This document shows, one piece after another, positions 1-5,082 of a stretch of 7,727 nt of DNA (positions are counted from its first letter, which is position 1; each line of letters begins with the position of its first letter). Origin of the DNA: UMGS1696 sp964634795 (GTDB taxonomy: Bacteria; Bacillota; Clostridia; Oscillospirales; CAG-272). The translations under genes were made by a program, and so were the position numbers. The notes under the pieces are model-generated. The model searched no databases. It was not told the DNA's origin and worked only from the letters and a program-made list of their open reading frames with translations. The stretch covers positions 1-7,727 of the forward strand of contig CAZWLL010000071.1 of NCBI GenBank assembly GCA_964634795.1, written 5' to 3'.

Positions 1-12
1 TATAATAAAATT

Positions 13-31
13 GAAAAGGCGCAGCCTTTTC
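13..31. repeat. Small palindrome with GCA loop
   Basis: Arms GAAAAGGC (13-20) and GCCTTTTC (24-31) pair perfectly around a GCA triloop. The same 8-base arms form the core of the hairpin at 6677-6707, so this is probably one copy of a dispersed intergenic palindrome. It may act as a weak terminator for a gene left of the window, but no clear T-run follows it. Confidence 0.6.
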
Positions 32-36
32 TACGC

Positions 37-63
37 TGCACATTCACCGCAGGTGAATGTGCA
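37..63. repeat. 12-bp palindrome with GCA loop
   Basis: Arms TGCACATTCACC (37-48) and GGTGAATGTGCA (52-63) pair perfectly around a GCA loop. No T-run follows, so a terminator role is not obvious. Bases 50-58 (CAGGTGAAT) are also an exact complement of 165-173 in the fourth hairpin, so an alternative long-range pairing is possible. Confidence 0.6.
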
Positions 64-113
64 ATTACTAACGTGAAGTAAGTCTGTATTTTTATATAAT
101 AAAGAAAAACAAG

Positions 114-142
114 GAAAAGAAAGTGCGCAGCACTTTCTTTTC
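114..142. terminator. Bidirectional hairpin, likely terminator
   Basis: Arms GAAAAGAAAGTGC (114-126) and GCACTTTCTTTTC (130-142) form a perfect 13-bp stem with the same GCA loop as the two hairpins before it. The purine-rich left arm and T-rich right arm give a terminator-like shape on both strands. It would serve a gene outside the window on the left. Termination is inferred from structure alone. Confidence 0.55.
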
Positions 143-183
143 AAAATCACAGCAGATGAATTAAATTCACCTGCTGTGATTTT
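143..183. terminator. 19-bp hairpin ending in TTTT, likely terminator
   Basis: Left arm 143-161 and right arm 165-183 pair over 19 positions with one A-C mismatch (156/170) and a TAA loop. The right arm ends GATTTT, giving a short T-run. It abuts the preceding hairpin with no gap, so 114-183 is two back-to-back stems. It lies upstream of the alr promoter and would insulate it from left-hand transcription. Confidence 0.55.
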
Positions 184-230
184 GGTGTAAAGAATACATA
201 TCTTTTAAAAGTTTGATTAAATCTTTTGTA

Positions 231-259
231 TTGTCCCGCACGCCGTATTATGGTATAAT
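231..259 (+). promoter_or_regulatory. Sigma-A type promoter for alr
   Basis: A -35 box TTGTCC (231-236) and a perfect -10 box TATAAT (254-259) are separated by 17 bp. TGG directly before the -10 box gives an extended -10 (TGnTATAAT). Transcription should start near 265-268, leaving a leader of about 80 bases before alr. It is the only good promoter I see ahead of the alr-lipoprotein pair. Confidence 0.75.
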
Positions 260-280
260 AATACATTATGTAATGTATTA
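259..280. promoter_or_regulatory. Operator-like dyad over the alr transcription start
   Basis: TAATACATTA (259-268) and TAATGTATTA (271-280) are perfect inverted repeats around TG. The dyad shares one base with the -10 box and covers the predicted transcription start, the classic place for a dimeric repressor. As RNA it would be only an AT-rich stem with a tiny loop and no T-run, so a DNA operator is more likely than a terminator. The regulator is unknown and no regulator gene is in the window. Confidence 0.5.
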
Positions 281-289
281 CAATAATTC

Positions 290-328
290 CGCGGATGCGG
301 CACCCCACCCCGCCGATACAATTCCGCG
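290..328 (+). other. Possible folded leader of alr mRNA
   Basis: Within the predicted 5' leader, CGCGGA (290-295) can pair with TCCGCG (323-328), and CGGC (298-301) inside it can pair with GCCG (312-315) around a C-rich loop. AATTCCGCG also occurs twice (285-293, 320-328). The GC-rich block stands out in an AT-rich spacer. It matches no riboswitch class I recognise, and the stems are short, so a regulatory role is a guess. Confidence 0.25.
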
Positions 329-349
329 TGTAAATATAAAAGGTTCATC

Positions 350-1630
350 ATGAAGCATAAGAATATAGCTTATATAAATATGACGGCTCTGAAGGATAAT
401 TACAACGCAATCGAACATCTTCTTTCCGAAAACGGATCTTCGACTGACGGCAAAAAGCCGCGGATTATAGCCGTTGTGAAAGCCGATGCGTACGGCCACG
501 GCATACAGAACGTAGCTTCCGCGCTCGGTGACGCGGGATGCGATATGTACGCCGTATCATCCGAGGAGGAAGCCGTCGAGCTGCGTGAAATCGAGGAGAA
601 AAACGGAAGACTGCCCGATATTTTGATTTTAAGCCGTATCTCCCCCGAAAACGTATCCGACATGATAGAGAAAAACATAACAACCGCCGTCACATCATAT
701 GACAACGCACTCGCGCTGAACGATGCGGCTCTCGAGGCGGGCGGCAGGCTGAAAATACACGTAAAGCTCGATACGGGCATGAACCGCGTAGGTTTTTCCG
801 CACGCGAGGAGGACACCTGTGACACGGCAGACAAAATAGAGGAGCTGTCAAAGTGCTCGGGCCTTGAGCTGTGCGGCATATTCACGCACTTCTCATCGGC
901 TGACGACGAGATGATGGACGGAAAAACCGTCGACGGATACGAGGACTGCGGCGGATACACGAAAATGCAGCTTTCTCGCTTCACGCACATGATCGATGAG
1001 CTGAAGAAACGCGGCGTCAATCCCGGTATGGTTCACGCCGCAAACTCAGCCGCGATTCTGACGATGCCCGAGGCGTATTTCGACGCAGTCAGAGCCGGTA
1101 TAATACTCTACGGCCTTATGCCGAACGGCAAATGCGACGACAGATTCACTCCCGTAATGTGCTTTGTCTCAACCGTCACACATATTCACGATATAAAAGC
1201 AGGCGAAAAGGTCAGCTACGGCGCAGTATTTACCGCGTCGCGCGATATGAAGCTTGCCACCGTATCCGCGGGATACGCCGACGGCTTCGAGAGAGCGTAC
1301 TCGGGATGCAAAATCGTCATCCGCGGCAAAAGCTACCGCCAGGTCGGACGCATATGCATGGACCAGTTTATGGTTGACATAACGGACGGAGACGGAATCG
1401 AGGTCGGAGACCGCGCTGTCCTCTTCGGCGGCGACAGCGGAGAGAGCACAAACGCTCTCGCGCGCCTGGCGGGAACCATCAACTACGAGGTAGTGTGCAA
1501 AATAAGCAAGAGAGTCAACCGCATTCCCGTAAACGTACAAAAAAGCGCAGACGCAGATGACAGCGAGGACAACGCCGTTGACTCCGTTGACTCCGTCAAC
1601 TCAGGCGCTGAGGCCGATTCAACCGACTAA
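350..1630 (+). CDS. alr: Alanine racemase
   Basis: PLP-dependent cytoplasmic enzyme interconverting L- and D-alanine, which supplies D-Ala for peptidoglycan. The family signature AVVKADAYGHG is at residues 41-51 with the PLP lysine at K44. The second catalytic base is Y290 in VSYGAVF. The conserved KLDTGMNRVG starts at K139, and R248 in AVRAGIILYG matches the arginine facing the pyridine nitrogen. AGYADGF and RICMDQFMVD are also present, so the enzyme should be active. The ATG at 350 follows AAAAGG (338-343) at six bases. The protein is long at 426 residues. There is an acidic insert near residues 186-202 after HFSSAD, and a 30-residue Asp/Ser-rich tail follows the normal end near RIPVNV. A lipoprotein gene follows after 49 bases and probably shares the transcript. 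Confidence 0.96.
   Translation: MKHKNIAYINMTALKDNYNAIEHLLSENGSSTDGKKPRIIAVVKADAYGHGIQNVASALGDAGCDMYAVSSEEEAVELREIEEKNGRLPDILILSRISPENVSDMIEKNITTAVTSYDNALALNDAALEAGGRLKIHVKLDTGMNRVGFSAREEDTCDTADKIEELSKCSGLELCGIFTHFSSADDEMMDGKTVDGYEDCGGYTKMQLSRFTHMIDELKKRGVNPGMVHAANSAAILTMPEAYFDAVRAGIILYGLMPNGKCDDRFTPVMCFVSTVTHIHDIKAGEKVSYGAVFTASRDMKLATVSAGYADGFERAYSGCKIVIRGKSYRQVGRICMDQFMVDITDGDGIEVGDRAVLFGGDSGESTNALARLAGTINYEVVCKISKRVNRIPVNVQKSADADDSEDNAVDSVDSVNSGAEADSTD
1575..1601 (+). repeat. Three 9-bp tandem repeats in the alr tail
   Basis: CCGTTGACT occurs at 1575-1583 and 1584-1592, then as CCGTCAACT at 1593-1601. The frame is kept, encoding VDS-VDS-VNS in the acidic tail of alanine racemase. This looks like slippage-driven expansion of a low-complexity tail. 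Confidence 0.75.
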
Positions 1631-1679
1631 CAATAAAGCAGAACAATAATCATTCGAATTAAGGGAGGGATAAACATAG

Positions 1680-2315
1680 ATGAAAAAAACACTGTCAGCA
1701 CTCAGCATTGCCGTACTGTTAATATCGGTACTGCTGCCCTCATGCTCGGGGGAAAAGCACACAGCGGACGAAATGCGTGAGATAGCCGAGCCGCTCATAG
1801 AGAAATCGGCCGAGCTTAACGTAATATACTTCGGAGAAGGTCTTCCGCTGACGGTTGACGCCGCCGAAGCGGAGGCATTCTATTCATCCTTCGACACCGA
1901 TGTCGAATCGATAAGCTACCATCCCGTCGACAAATCCTGCGGATACGAATCAATCGATGACATAAAAAACGCAACGCTTGAGGTATTTACCGAGGATTAT
2001 TCGGATTACCTGTTCACGCTCGCGTTCACGGGAATATCCGACACCGTAAACGACGGAGTAGGCGACAAAACGGAGACTTCGTCATACGCTCGCTACCTCG
2101 AGCAGTCGGGAATGCTCACCGCGCGCATAGACCTTGCGAGTGAGGCACTCACTCTCGGCAGAGTTTACCACATGGATGAGCTTGAAATCGTACGTGAAAA
2201 GGACGACTATGTACTTGTGTCCATTCCCACAGAGCTCGACGGCAAGGAATGCGATGTAGAGCTGAAGCTTGTTCTGACGGACGACGGCTGGAGACTTGAC
2301 ACGCCGACATATTAA
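1680..2315 (+). CDS. Lipoprotein of unknown function
   Basis: 211 residues. A Lys-Lys start, a hydrophobic stretch (residues 5-19) and LPSC with C22 make a probable lipobox, so the mature protein should be anchored outside the membrane. The proline at -2 is not classical, but such boxes occur in Firmicutes. The rest is acidic and soluble, without further membrane spans. It contains a YARYLEQSG stretch near the middle and ends with DDGWRLDTPTY, which reads like the last strand of a small secreted domain. The layout (charged helix first, then strands closing on a W-R-L-D strand) loosely recalls IseA/YoeB-type inhibitors of cell-wall endopeptidases, but I cannot confirm this. The start follows AGGGAGG (1662-1668) at 11 bases. 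It lies 49 bases after alr, so co-transcription and a cell-envelope role are likely. Confidence 0.85.
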   Translation: MKKTLSALSIAVLLISVLLPSCSGEKHTADEMREIAEPLIEKSAELNVIYFGEGLPLTVDAAEAEAFYSSFDTDVESISYHPVDKSCGYESIDDIKNATLEVFTEDYSDYLFTLAFTGISDTVNDGVGDKTETSSYARYLEQSGMLTARIDLASEALTLGRVYHMDELEIVREKDDYVLVSIPTELDGKECDVELKLVLTDDGWRLDTPTY

Positions 2316-2502
2316 CTAATATCGTAAAATTTCATAAACCGCTGTGCGGCAAGGAACGACAGGCCGAGTTATATTGTTGCCGTTCTGTTAACATTAGAAC
2401 GCATTTTAATGAACGCAGACATTTTTAACACTTGCGTTTTAATCAATAATGTATATTTTCACTTGTTTAATCAAATAATCCGAAAAATATTTATGTATGC
2501 TA
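2316..2502. other. Intergenic region after the alr unit
   Basis: No gene is visible. AACGCA occurs at 2398-2403 and 2412-2417, and its complement TGCGTT at 2433-2438 is followed by TT. Either copy could form a 6-bp stem ending in a short T-run, a weak candidate terminator for the alr-lipoprotein transcript. A CCGC-TGT-GCGG mini-hairpin is at 2339-2349. Nothing stronger separates this unit from the next promoter. Confidence 0.3.
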
Positions 2503-2532
2503 TTGACAATATATGCACTTTGGTGATATAAT
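2503..2532 (+). promoter_or_regulatory. Strong sigma-A promoter for the MinD-like gene
   Basis: A perfect -35 box TTGACA (2503-2508) and a perfect -10 box TATAAT (2527-2532) are 18 bp apart. TGA before the -10 box gives an extended -10. The expected leader is about 45-50 bases. It should drive both the MinD-like and the MgsA-like gene. Confidence 0.85.
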
Positions 2533-2575
2533 TCATACAGACTATTATTTTCATTTTTCGTCTGATTTTGAATGC

Positions 2576-2589
2576 GGAGGTGCGTAATG
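2576..2589 (+). promoter_or_regulatory. Ribosome site that sets the MinD-like start
   Basis: GGAGG at 2576-2580 is followed by six bases and ATG at 2587. The in-frame ATG at 2572 lies upstream of this site and has no Shine-Dalgarno of its own, so the longer reading frame is rejected. Confidence 0.85.
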
Positions 2590-3375
2590 CCGTCGTCCCA
2601 TAAAAAACTGCTTGTAGCCTCGGCTAAAGGCGGTGTCGGCAAAAGTACAACCGCGGTAGGTATAGCGGCTGAAGCGGCACGCATGGGAAAGAAAACTCTC
2701 CTATGCGACCTCGACTTATCGAGCCGCAGTCTTGACATGCTTACAGGAGAGGAAGACCGAGCGTTATTCGGCTTTGCCGATGTCGCCGCGGGAAAAAATC
2801 TCGATGACGCTCTCATAGCGAATGCGGGCGGAGTAGAGGGGCTTTACCTTCTGCCGTCAACATTCTCCGAGGGAATTTCATCGGGAAGCATTGCGTCAAG
2901 CGATATTTATCGGACTGTGAATGAAATACTGTCGCGCGAGGATTTCGATTTTATCGTAGCGGACACGGGCGGCGGAATTCAAATCGCCGAGCTTACCGCG
3001 CGTCTTTACGATACGATTATAGTAACCTCGGAGCAAAGCCAGACCTCCCTCAGGGCGGCGGAATTTGCGGGCGCGGAGCTGTCGAAAAACGGCGGACGAA
3101 ACATCAGGCTCGTAGTATGTGCGTTCGATTTGCCGTCCGTAAAAAAGGAAAAGCGGGCGGGAATAATCGAGATGATAGACCGCAGCTCACTCAGGTGCGC
3201 GGGAGTCGTTCCGTACGACAAAAAGCTGCAGAAAATGCAGGACACGGGAAAGATACCCGACGGCACGCTGTCGTCATCCGCATACAAAAACATAGTACGT
3301 CGGCTTGACGGATACGATGTTCCCCTGTTTGACGGAATGCGAGGACTGAGGAAAAAGCTGTCTTTGGCGATGTAA
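2587..3375 (+). CDS. MinD/ParA-family P-loop ATPase
   Basis: 262 residues from the SD-supported ATG at 2587. The deviant Walker A motif KGGVGKST (residues 14-21) has the signature lysine K14 and nucleotide lysine K19, typical of ParA/MinD dimerising ATPases. CDLDLSSRSLDMLTG follows with D41, resembling the MinD switch region. The hydrophobic strand FDFIVADTGGGIQ, with D126, matches the Walker B region and is closer to MinD/FlhG (DTGAGI) than to plasmid ParA. The last residues (about 248-262) are basic and hydrophobic and could form a short MinD-like membrane-targeting helix; this is inference. No minC, minE, parB or flagellar gene is in the window. The MgsA-like gene follows after 63 bases without a clear terminator. 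From memory, many Clostridia have minCDE, a rodA-type gene and mgsA together, which favours MinD ancestry. Family assignment is firm; function is not. Confidence 0.88.
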   Translation: MPSSHKKLLVASAKGGVGKSTTAVGIAAEAARMGKKTLLCDLDLSSRSLDMLTGEEDRALFGFADVAAGKNLDDALIANAGGVEGLYLLPSTFSEGISSGSIASSDIYRTVNEILSREDFDFIVADTGGGIQIAELTARLYDTIIVTSEQSQTSLRAAEFAGAELSKNGGRNIRLVVCAFDLPSVKKEKRAGIIEMIDRSSLRCAGVVPYDKKLQKMQDTGKIPDGTLSSSAYKNIVRRLDGYDVPLFDGMRGLRKKLSLAM

Positions 3376-3438
3376 AAAATTTAAAACGGTTTAATATTAT
3401 AAATTATTATAGATAAGTAAAGAAAGGAACGGATTTAT

Positions 3439-3876
3439 ATGGATATAGCACTCATAGCTGACGATACCAAAAAGGAACTTATGACCCAGTTTTGTATAGC
3501 TTACTGCGGAATTCTCTCAAAGCATCACATCTGTGCCACTAACATTACCGGAAAGTATGTCCAGGAAGCTACGGGACTTGAGATTGAAAAGCTCCTTCCC
3601 GGCTCACACGGAGGTGCCCAGCAGATAACCTCACGGATATCCTACAACGAAATCGATGTGCTTCTTTACTTCCGCAGCACCACTCCCCACGCCGACCACG
3701 ACGAAAACGAGTACAATCTTCTCCGTATGTGCGACGTTCACAATGTTCCCGTTGCCACGAATATCGCAACCGCAGAGGTTTTAATCTGTGCGCTTGATCA
3801 CGGCGACCTCGACTGGAGAGAAATCGTCAACCCGCGTTCGGACTACAACAGAAGAAGACGCGGTTTGAATTATTAA
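3439..3876 (+). CDS. Methylglyoxal synthase-like protein with altered active site
   Basis: 145 residues, normal for the MgsA family, whose members convert dihydroxyacetone phosphate to methylglyoxal and phosphate in the cytoplasm. Conserved parts are the IALIAD-D-KKELM start, the NEID strand, LLRMCDVHNVPVATNIATAE (residues 94-113) and the Clostridia-type DLDWREIVNP ending. The active site is changed. The GGDQQ motif, whose aspartate is catalytic Asp71 in E. coli, reads GGAQQ (A60). The preceding SGP(L/M) phosphate loop reads PGSH. GTTG reads NITG (residues 35-38). The second acidic motif FxDPL reads FRSTT (residues 78-82), and the following PHxPD segment carries an insertion (PHADHDENEY). Asp20 (D9) and probably His98 (H84) remain, while His19 is D8. 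Flanks align in frame, so this is not a frameshift. It may be a non-catalytic or repurposed MgsA-fold protein. AGAAAGGA (3421-3428) precedes the ATG by ten bases. Confidence 0.85.
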   Translation: MDIALIADDTKKELMTQFCIAYCGILSKHHICATNITGKYVQEATGLEIEKLLPGSHGGAQQITSRISYNEIDVLLYFRSTTPHADHDENEYNLLRMCDVHNVPVATNIATAEVLICALDHGDLDWREIVNPRSDYNRRRRGLNY

Positions 3877-3881
3877 GGATG

Positions 3882-3905
3882 CTCGAAATTCGGATTTGTT
3901 TCGAG
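3882..3905. repeat. Small hairpin after the MgsA-like gene
   Basis: CTCGAAA (3882-3888) pairs with TTTCGAG (3899-3905) around a ten-base loop, six bases after the stop codon. No T-run follows. It may protect the 3' end of the transcript ahead of the real terminator at 3934. Confidence 0.4.
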
Positions 3906-3933
3906 TTACTTAATTCCAAGCTGAATACGGATA

Positions 3934-3971
3934 AACGTCTCATTTTCGGATAAGTGAGACGTTGATTTTTT
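3934..3971 (+). terminator. Rho-independent terminator of the MinD-MgsA unit
   Basis: AACGTCTCA (3934-3942) pairs perfectly with TGAGACGTT (3955-3963), followed by GA and six Ts (3966-3971). It is the clearest classical terminator in the window and separates the MgsA-like gene from the repeat array and ymdB. Confidence 0.8.
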
Positions 3972-3980
3972 GATACAGAA

Positions 3981-4224
3981 ATACTGATGATTTTTGCTCG
4001 ATATCGTGATTACACGGAGATACTGATGATTTTTTGCTCGATATCGTTATTATTCGGAGATACTGATGATTTTCTGTTCGATATCGTTATTACACGGAGA
4101 TACTGATGATTTCCTGTTCGATATCGTAATTATTCGGAGATACTGATGTTTTTTGCTCGATATCGTAATTATTCGGAGATACTGCTGATTTTTTATTCGA
4201 TATCGTAATTATTCGGAGATACCA
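3981..4224. repeat. Six tandem ~40-bp repeats before ymdB
   Basis: Units start at 3981, 4020, 4060, 4100, 4140 and 4179 and are 39 or 40 bp long. Each has ATACTGATGATTTT (variants in units 5 and 6), a T/C-rich stretch, TCGATATCG with the palindrome CGATATCG, an ATTATTCGG or ATTACACGG block, and a closing GGAG. The two versions of that last block alternate in units 1-4 (ACAC, ATTC, ACAC, ATTC), a hint of dimer duplication. Units abut without spacers, so this is not CRISPR. A seventh partial unit begins at 4219 and merges into the ymdB start. With a terminator just upstream, any promoter specific to ymdB should lie in or next to the array, though I see no good -35/-10 pair there. Confidence 0.92.
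3987..4208 (+). other. Overlapping mini-ORFs inside the repeat array
   Basis: ATGs in units 1-5 open small frames: 3987-4106 (39 codons; the unit-2 ATG at 4026 is in the same frame), 4066-4146 (26), 4106-4129 (7) and 4146-4208 (20). Those in units 2-5 sit six bases after a GGAG. The stop of two frames overlaps the next ATG as TGATG (4104-4108, 4144-4148), the arrangement used for translational coupling. The last one ends 16 bases before the ymdB start. In unit 6 the ATG is CTG. They could be translated leader peptides or just a by-product of the duplication. Codon content is unremarkable and I do not call them genes. Confidence 0.3.
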
Positions 4225-4227
4225 ATG
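4215..4227 (+). promoter_or_regulatory. ymdB ribosome site derived from the repeat
   Basis: GGAG at 4215-4218 sits six bases before the ATG at 4225. The 13 bases here (GGAGATACCAATG) differ from the unit junction GGAGATACTGATG at two positions, so the gene's translation start is part of the repeat. The same SD-to-ATG spacing is found at the junctions leading into units 2-5. Confidence 0.8.
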
Positions 4228-5016
4228 ATAAAAATAATGTTTTTCGGAGATGTTGTCGGTGAATGCGGCGTGTCTCTTATGGAAAAAAAGCTCCCGTCTA
4301 TAAGAAAAGAGTACGGAGCTGAGCTTGTTATAGTGAACGGCGAAAACTCCGCCGACGGAAACGGAATGTCATCCGTTTCAGCAGAAAGGCTGTACGACTG
4401 CGGAGCCGACATTATTACGGGCGGCAACCACACATGGAAGCGCAAGGAGGTTTACCGTAAGCTTGACGACGAGAGCTATCTTGTACGGCCGGCGAACTAT
4501 CCCGCGGATGCTCCGGGCATGGGATACGCCATTGCCGATGTAAAGGGATACCGTGTGCTTGTAATGAACATGCTCGGCTGTGTATACATGGAACCGCTGA
4601 CTCCGCCGCACGAGTGCGCAGAAAAAATACTGAAAAGCGAGCGCGGACGATACGACATTGCGGTATGCGACTTTCACGCAGAGGCGACATCGGAAAAACT
4701 GTTTTTCGCAAGATACTTTGACATGAAGCAGGACGTACATTTTTCGGCTGTTGTCGGAACTCACACTCACGTCGCTACGTCTGACATAACGATACTTCCC
4801 GGCGGAACGGGATACATTACAGACCTCGGCATGTGCGGCTCTCACAACGGAATACTCGGAGTCAGGACGGAATCGATAATTCACAAATACACCGTAAAGA
4901 CACCGACTGCGTTTGAGCCTGCGGTCGGGGACGAAAAAATAAACGGGGCATATTTCGAAATTGACGAAAAAAGCGGAAAATGCGTAAAAGCCGAAAGGGT
5001 ATTTTATCAGGGATAA
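4225..5016 (+). CDS. ymdB: YmdB-family metallophosphoesterase
   Basis: 263 residues, the normal length for the YmdB family (calcineurin-like, two-metal phosphodiesterases). The B. subtilis member cleaves cyclic nucleotides and affects biofilm formation and RNase Y. The motifs are complete and ordered: FFGDVVG with D9, NGEN with E40 and N41, GGNHTW with N68 and H69, DFHAEATSEK with H151, GTHTHV with H180 and H182, and TDLGMCG. These match the known metal-ligand set, so it should be active. It has no signal peptide, so it is cytoplasmic. The first ATG is chosen over M5 because of the SD at 4215. Its upstream region is the 40-bp repeat array, so its expression may vary with copy number. The deacetylase gene follows after 63 bases with only a small 6-bp hairpin (5035-5049) between, so they may share a transcript. 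Confidence 0.94.
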   Translation: MIKIMFFGDVVGECGVSLMEKKLPSIRKEYGAELVIVNGENSADGNGMSSVSAERLYDCGADIITGGNHTWKRKEVYRKLDDESYLVRPANYPADAPGMGYAIADVKGYRVLVMNMLGCVYMEPLTPPHECAEKILKSERGRYDIAVCDFHAEATSEKLFFARYFDMKQDVHFSAVVGTHTHVATSDITILPGGTGYITDLGMCGSHNGILGVRTESIIHKYTVKTPTAFEPAVGDEKINGAYFEIDEKSGKCVKAERVFYQG

Positions 5017-5061
5017 TTTTTGTCTGCGGCAACGATTGTCAAAGACAATTACATAAATTGC

Positions 5062-5082
5062 GGGGAGGCGGTGTTTGACATG
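5062..5082 (+). promoter_or_regulatory. Ribosome site that sets the deacetylase start
   Basis: GGGGAGG at 5062-5068 lies 11 bases before ATG 5080. The in-frame TTG at 5020 has no Shine-Dalgarno and would add residues ahead of the signal peptide. GTG 5071 is only two bases from the site. ATG 5080 is therefore preferred. Confidence 0.75.

Noticed and set aside
400..1020. 206-codon minus-strand frame opposite alr
   Set aside because: It is antisense to a firmly identified alanine racemase, has a serine/phenylalanine-rich shadow composition, and has no ribosome site.
2339..2349. CCGC-TGT-GCGG as terminator of the alr unit
   Set aside because: The stem is only four base pairs and no T-run follows.
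2572..2586. Start of the MinD-like gene at ATG 2572
   Set aside because: The Shine-Dalgarno GGAGG (2576-2580) lies inside this extension and points to ATG 2587.
3981..4220. CRISPR array
   Set aside because: The ~40-bp units are adjacent with no unique spacers, and no cas genes are present. It is a tandem repeat.
4212..4251. TTCGGAGAT shared by the last repeat unit (4212-4220) and the ymdB coding sequence (4243-4251) as a further repeat unit
   Set aside because: The distance is 31 bases, not 40, and the coding copy encodes the conserved FGD metal motif, so the match may be chance.
4378..4884. 168-codon minus-strand frame opposite ymdB
   Set aside because: The + strand has all YmdB metal-binding motifs. 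The reverse frame has no recognisable character and is a shadow.
5020..5079. Start of the deacetylase at TTG 5020
   Set aside because: It has no ribosome site and would put about 20 extra residues before the signal peptide. ATG 5080 has GGGGAGG upstream.
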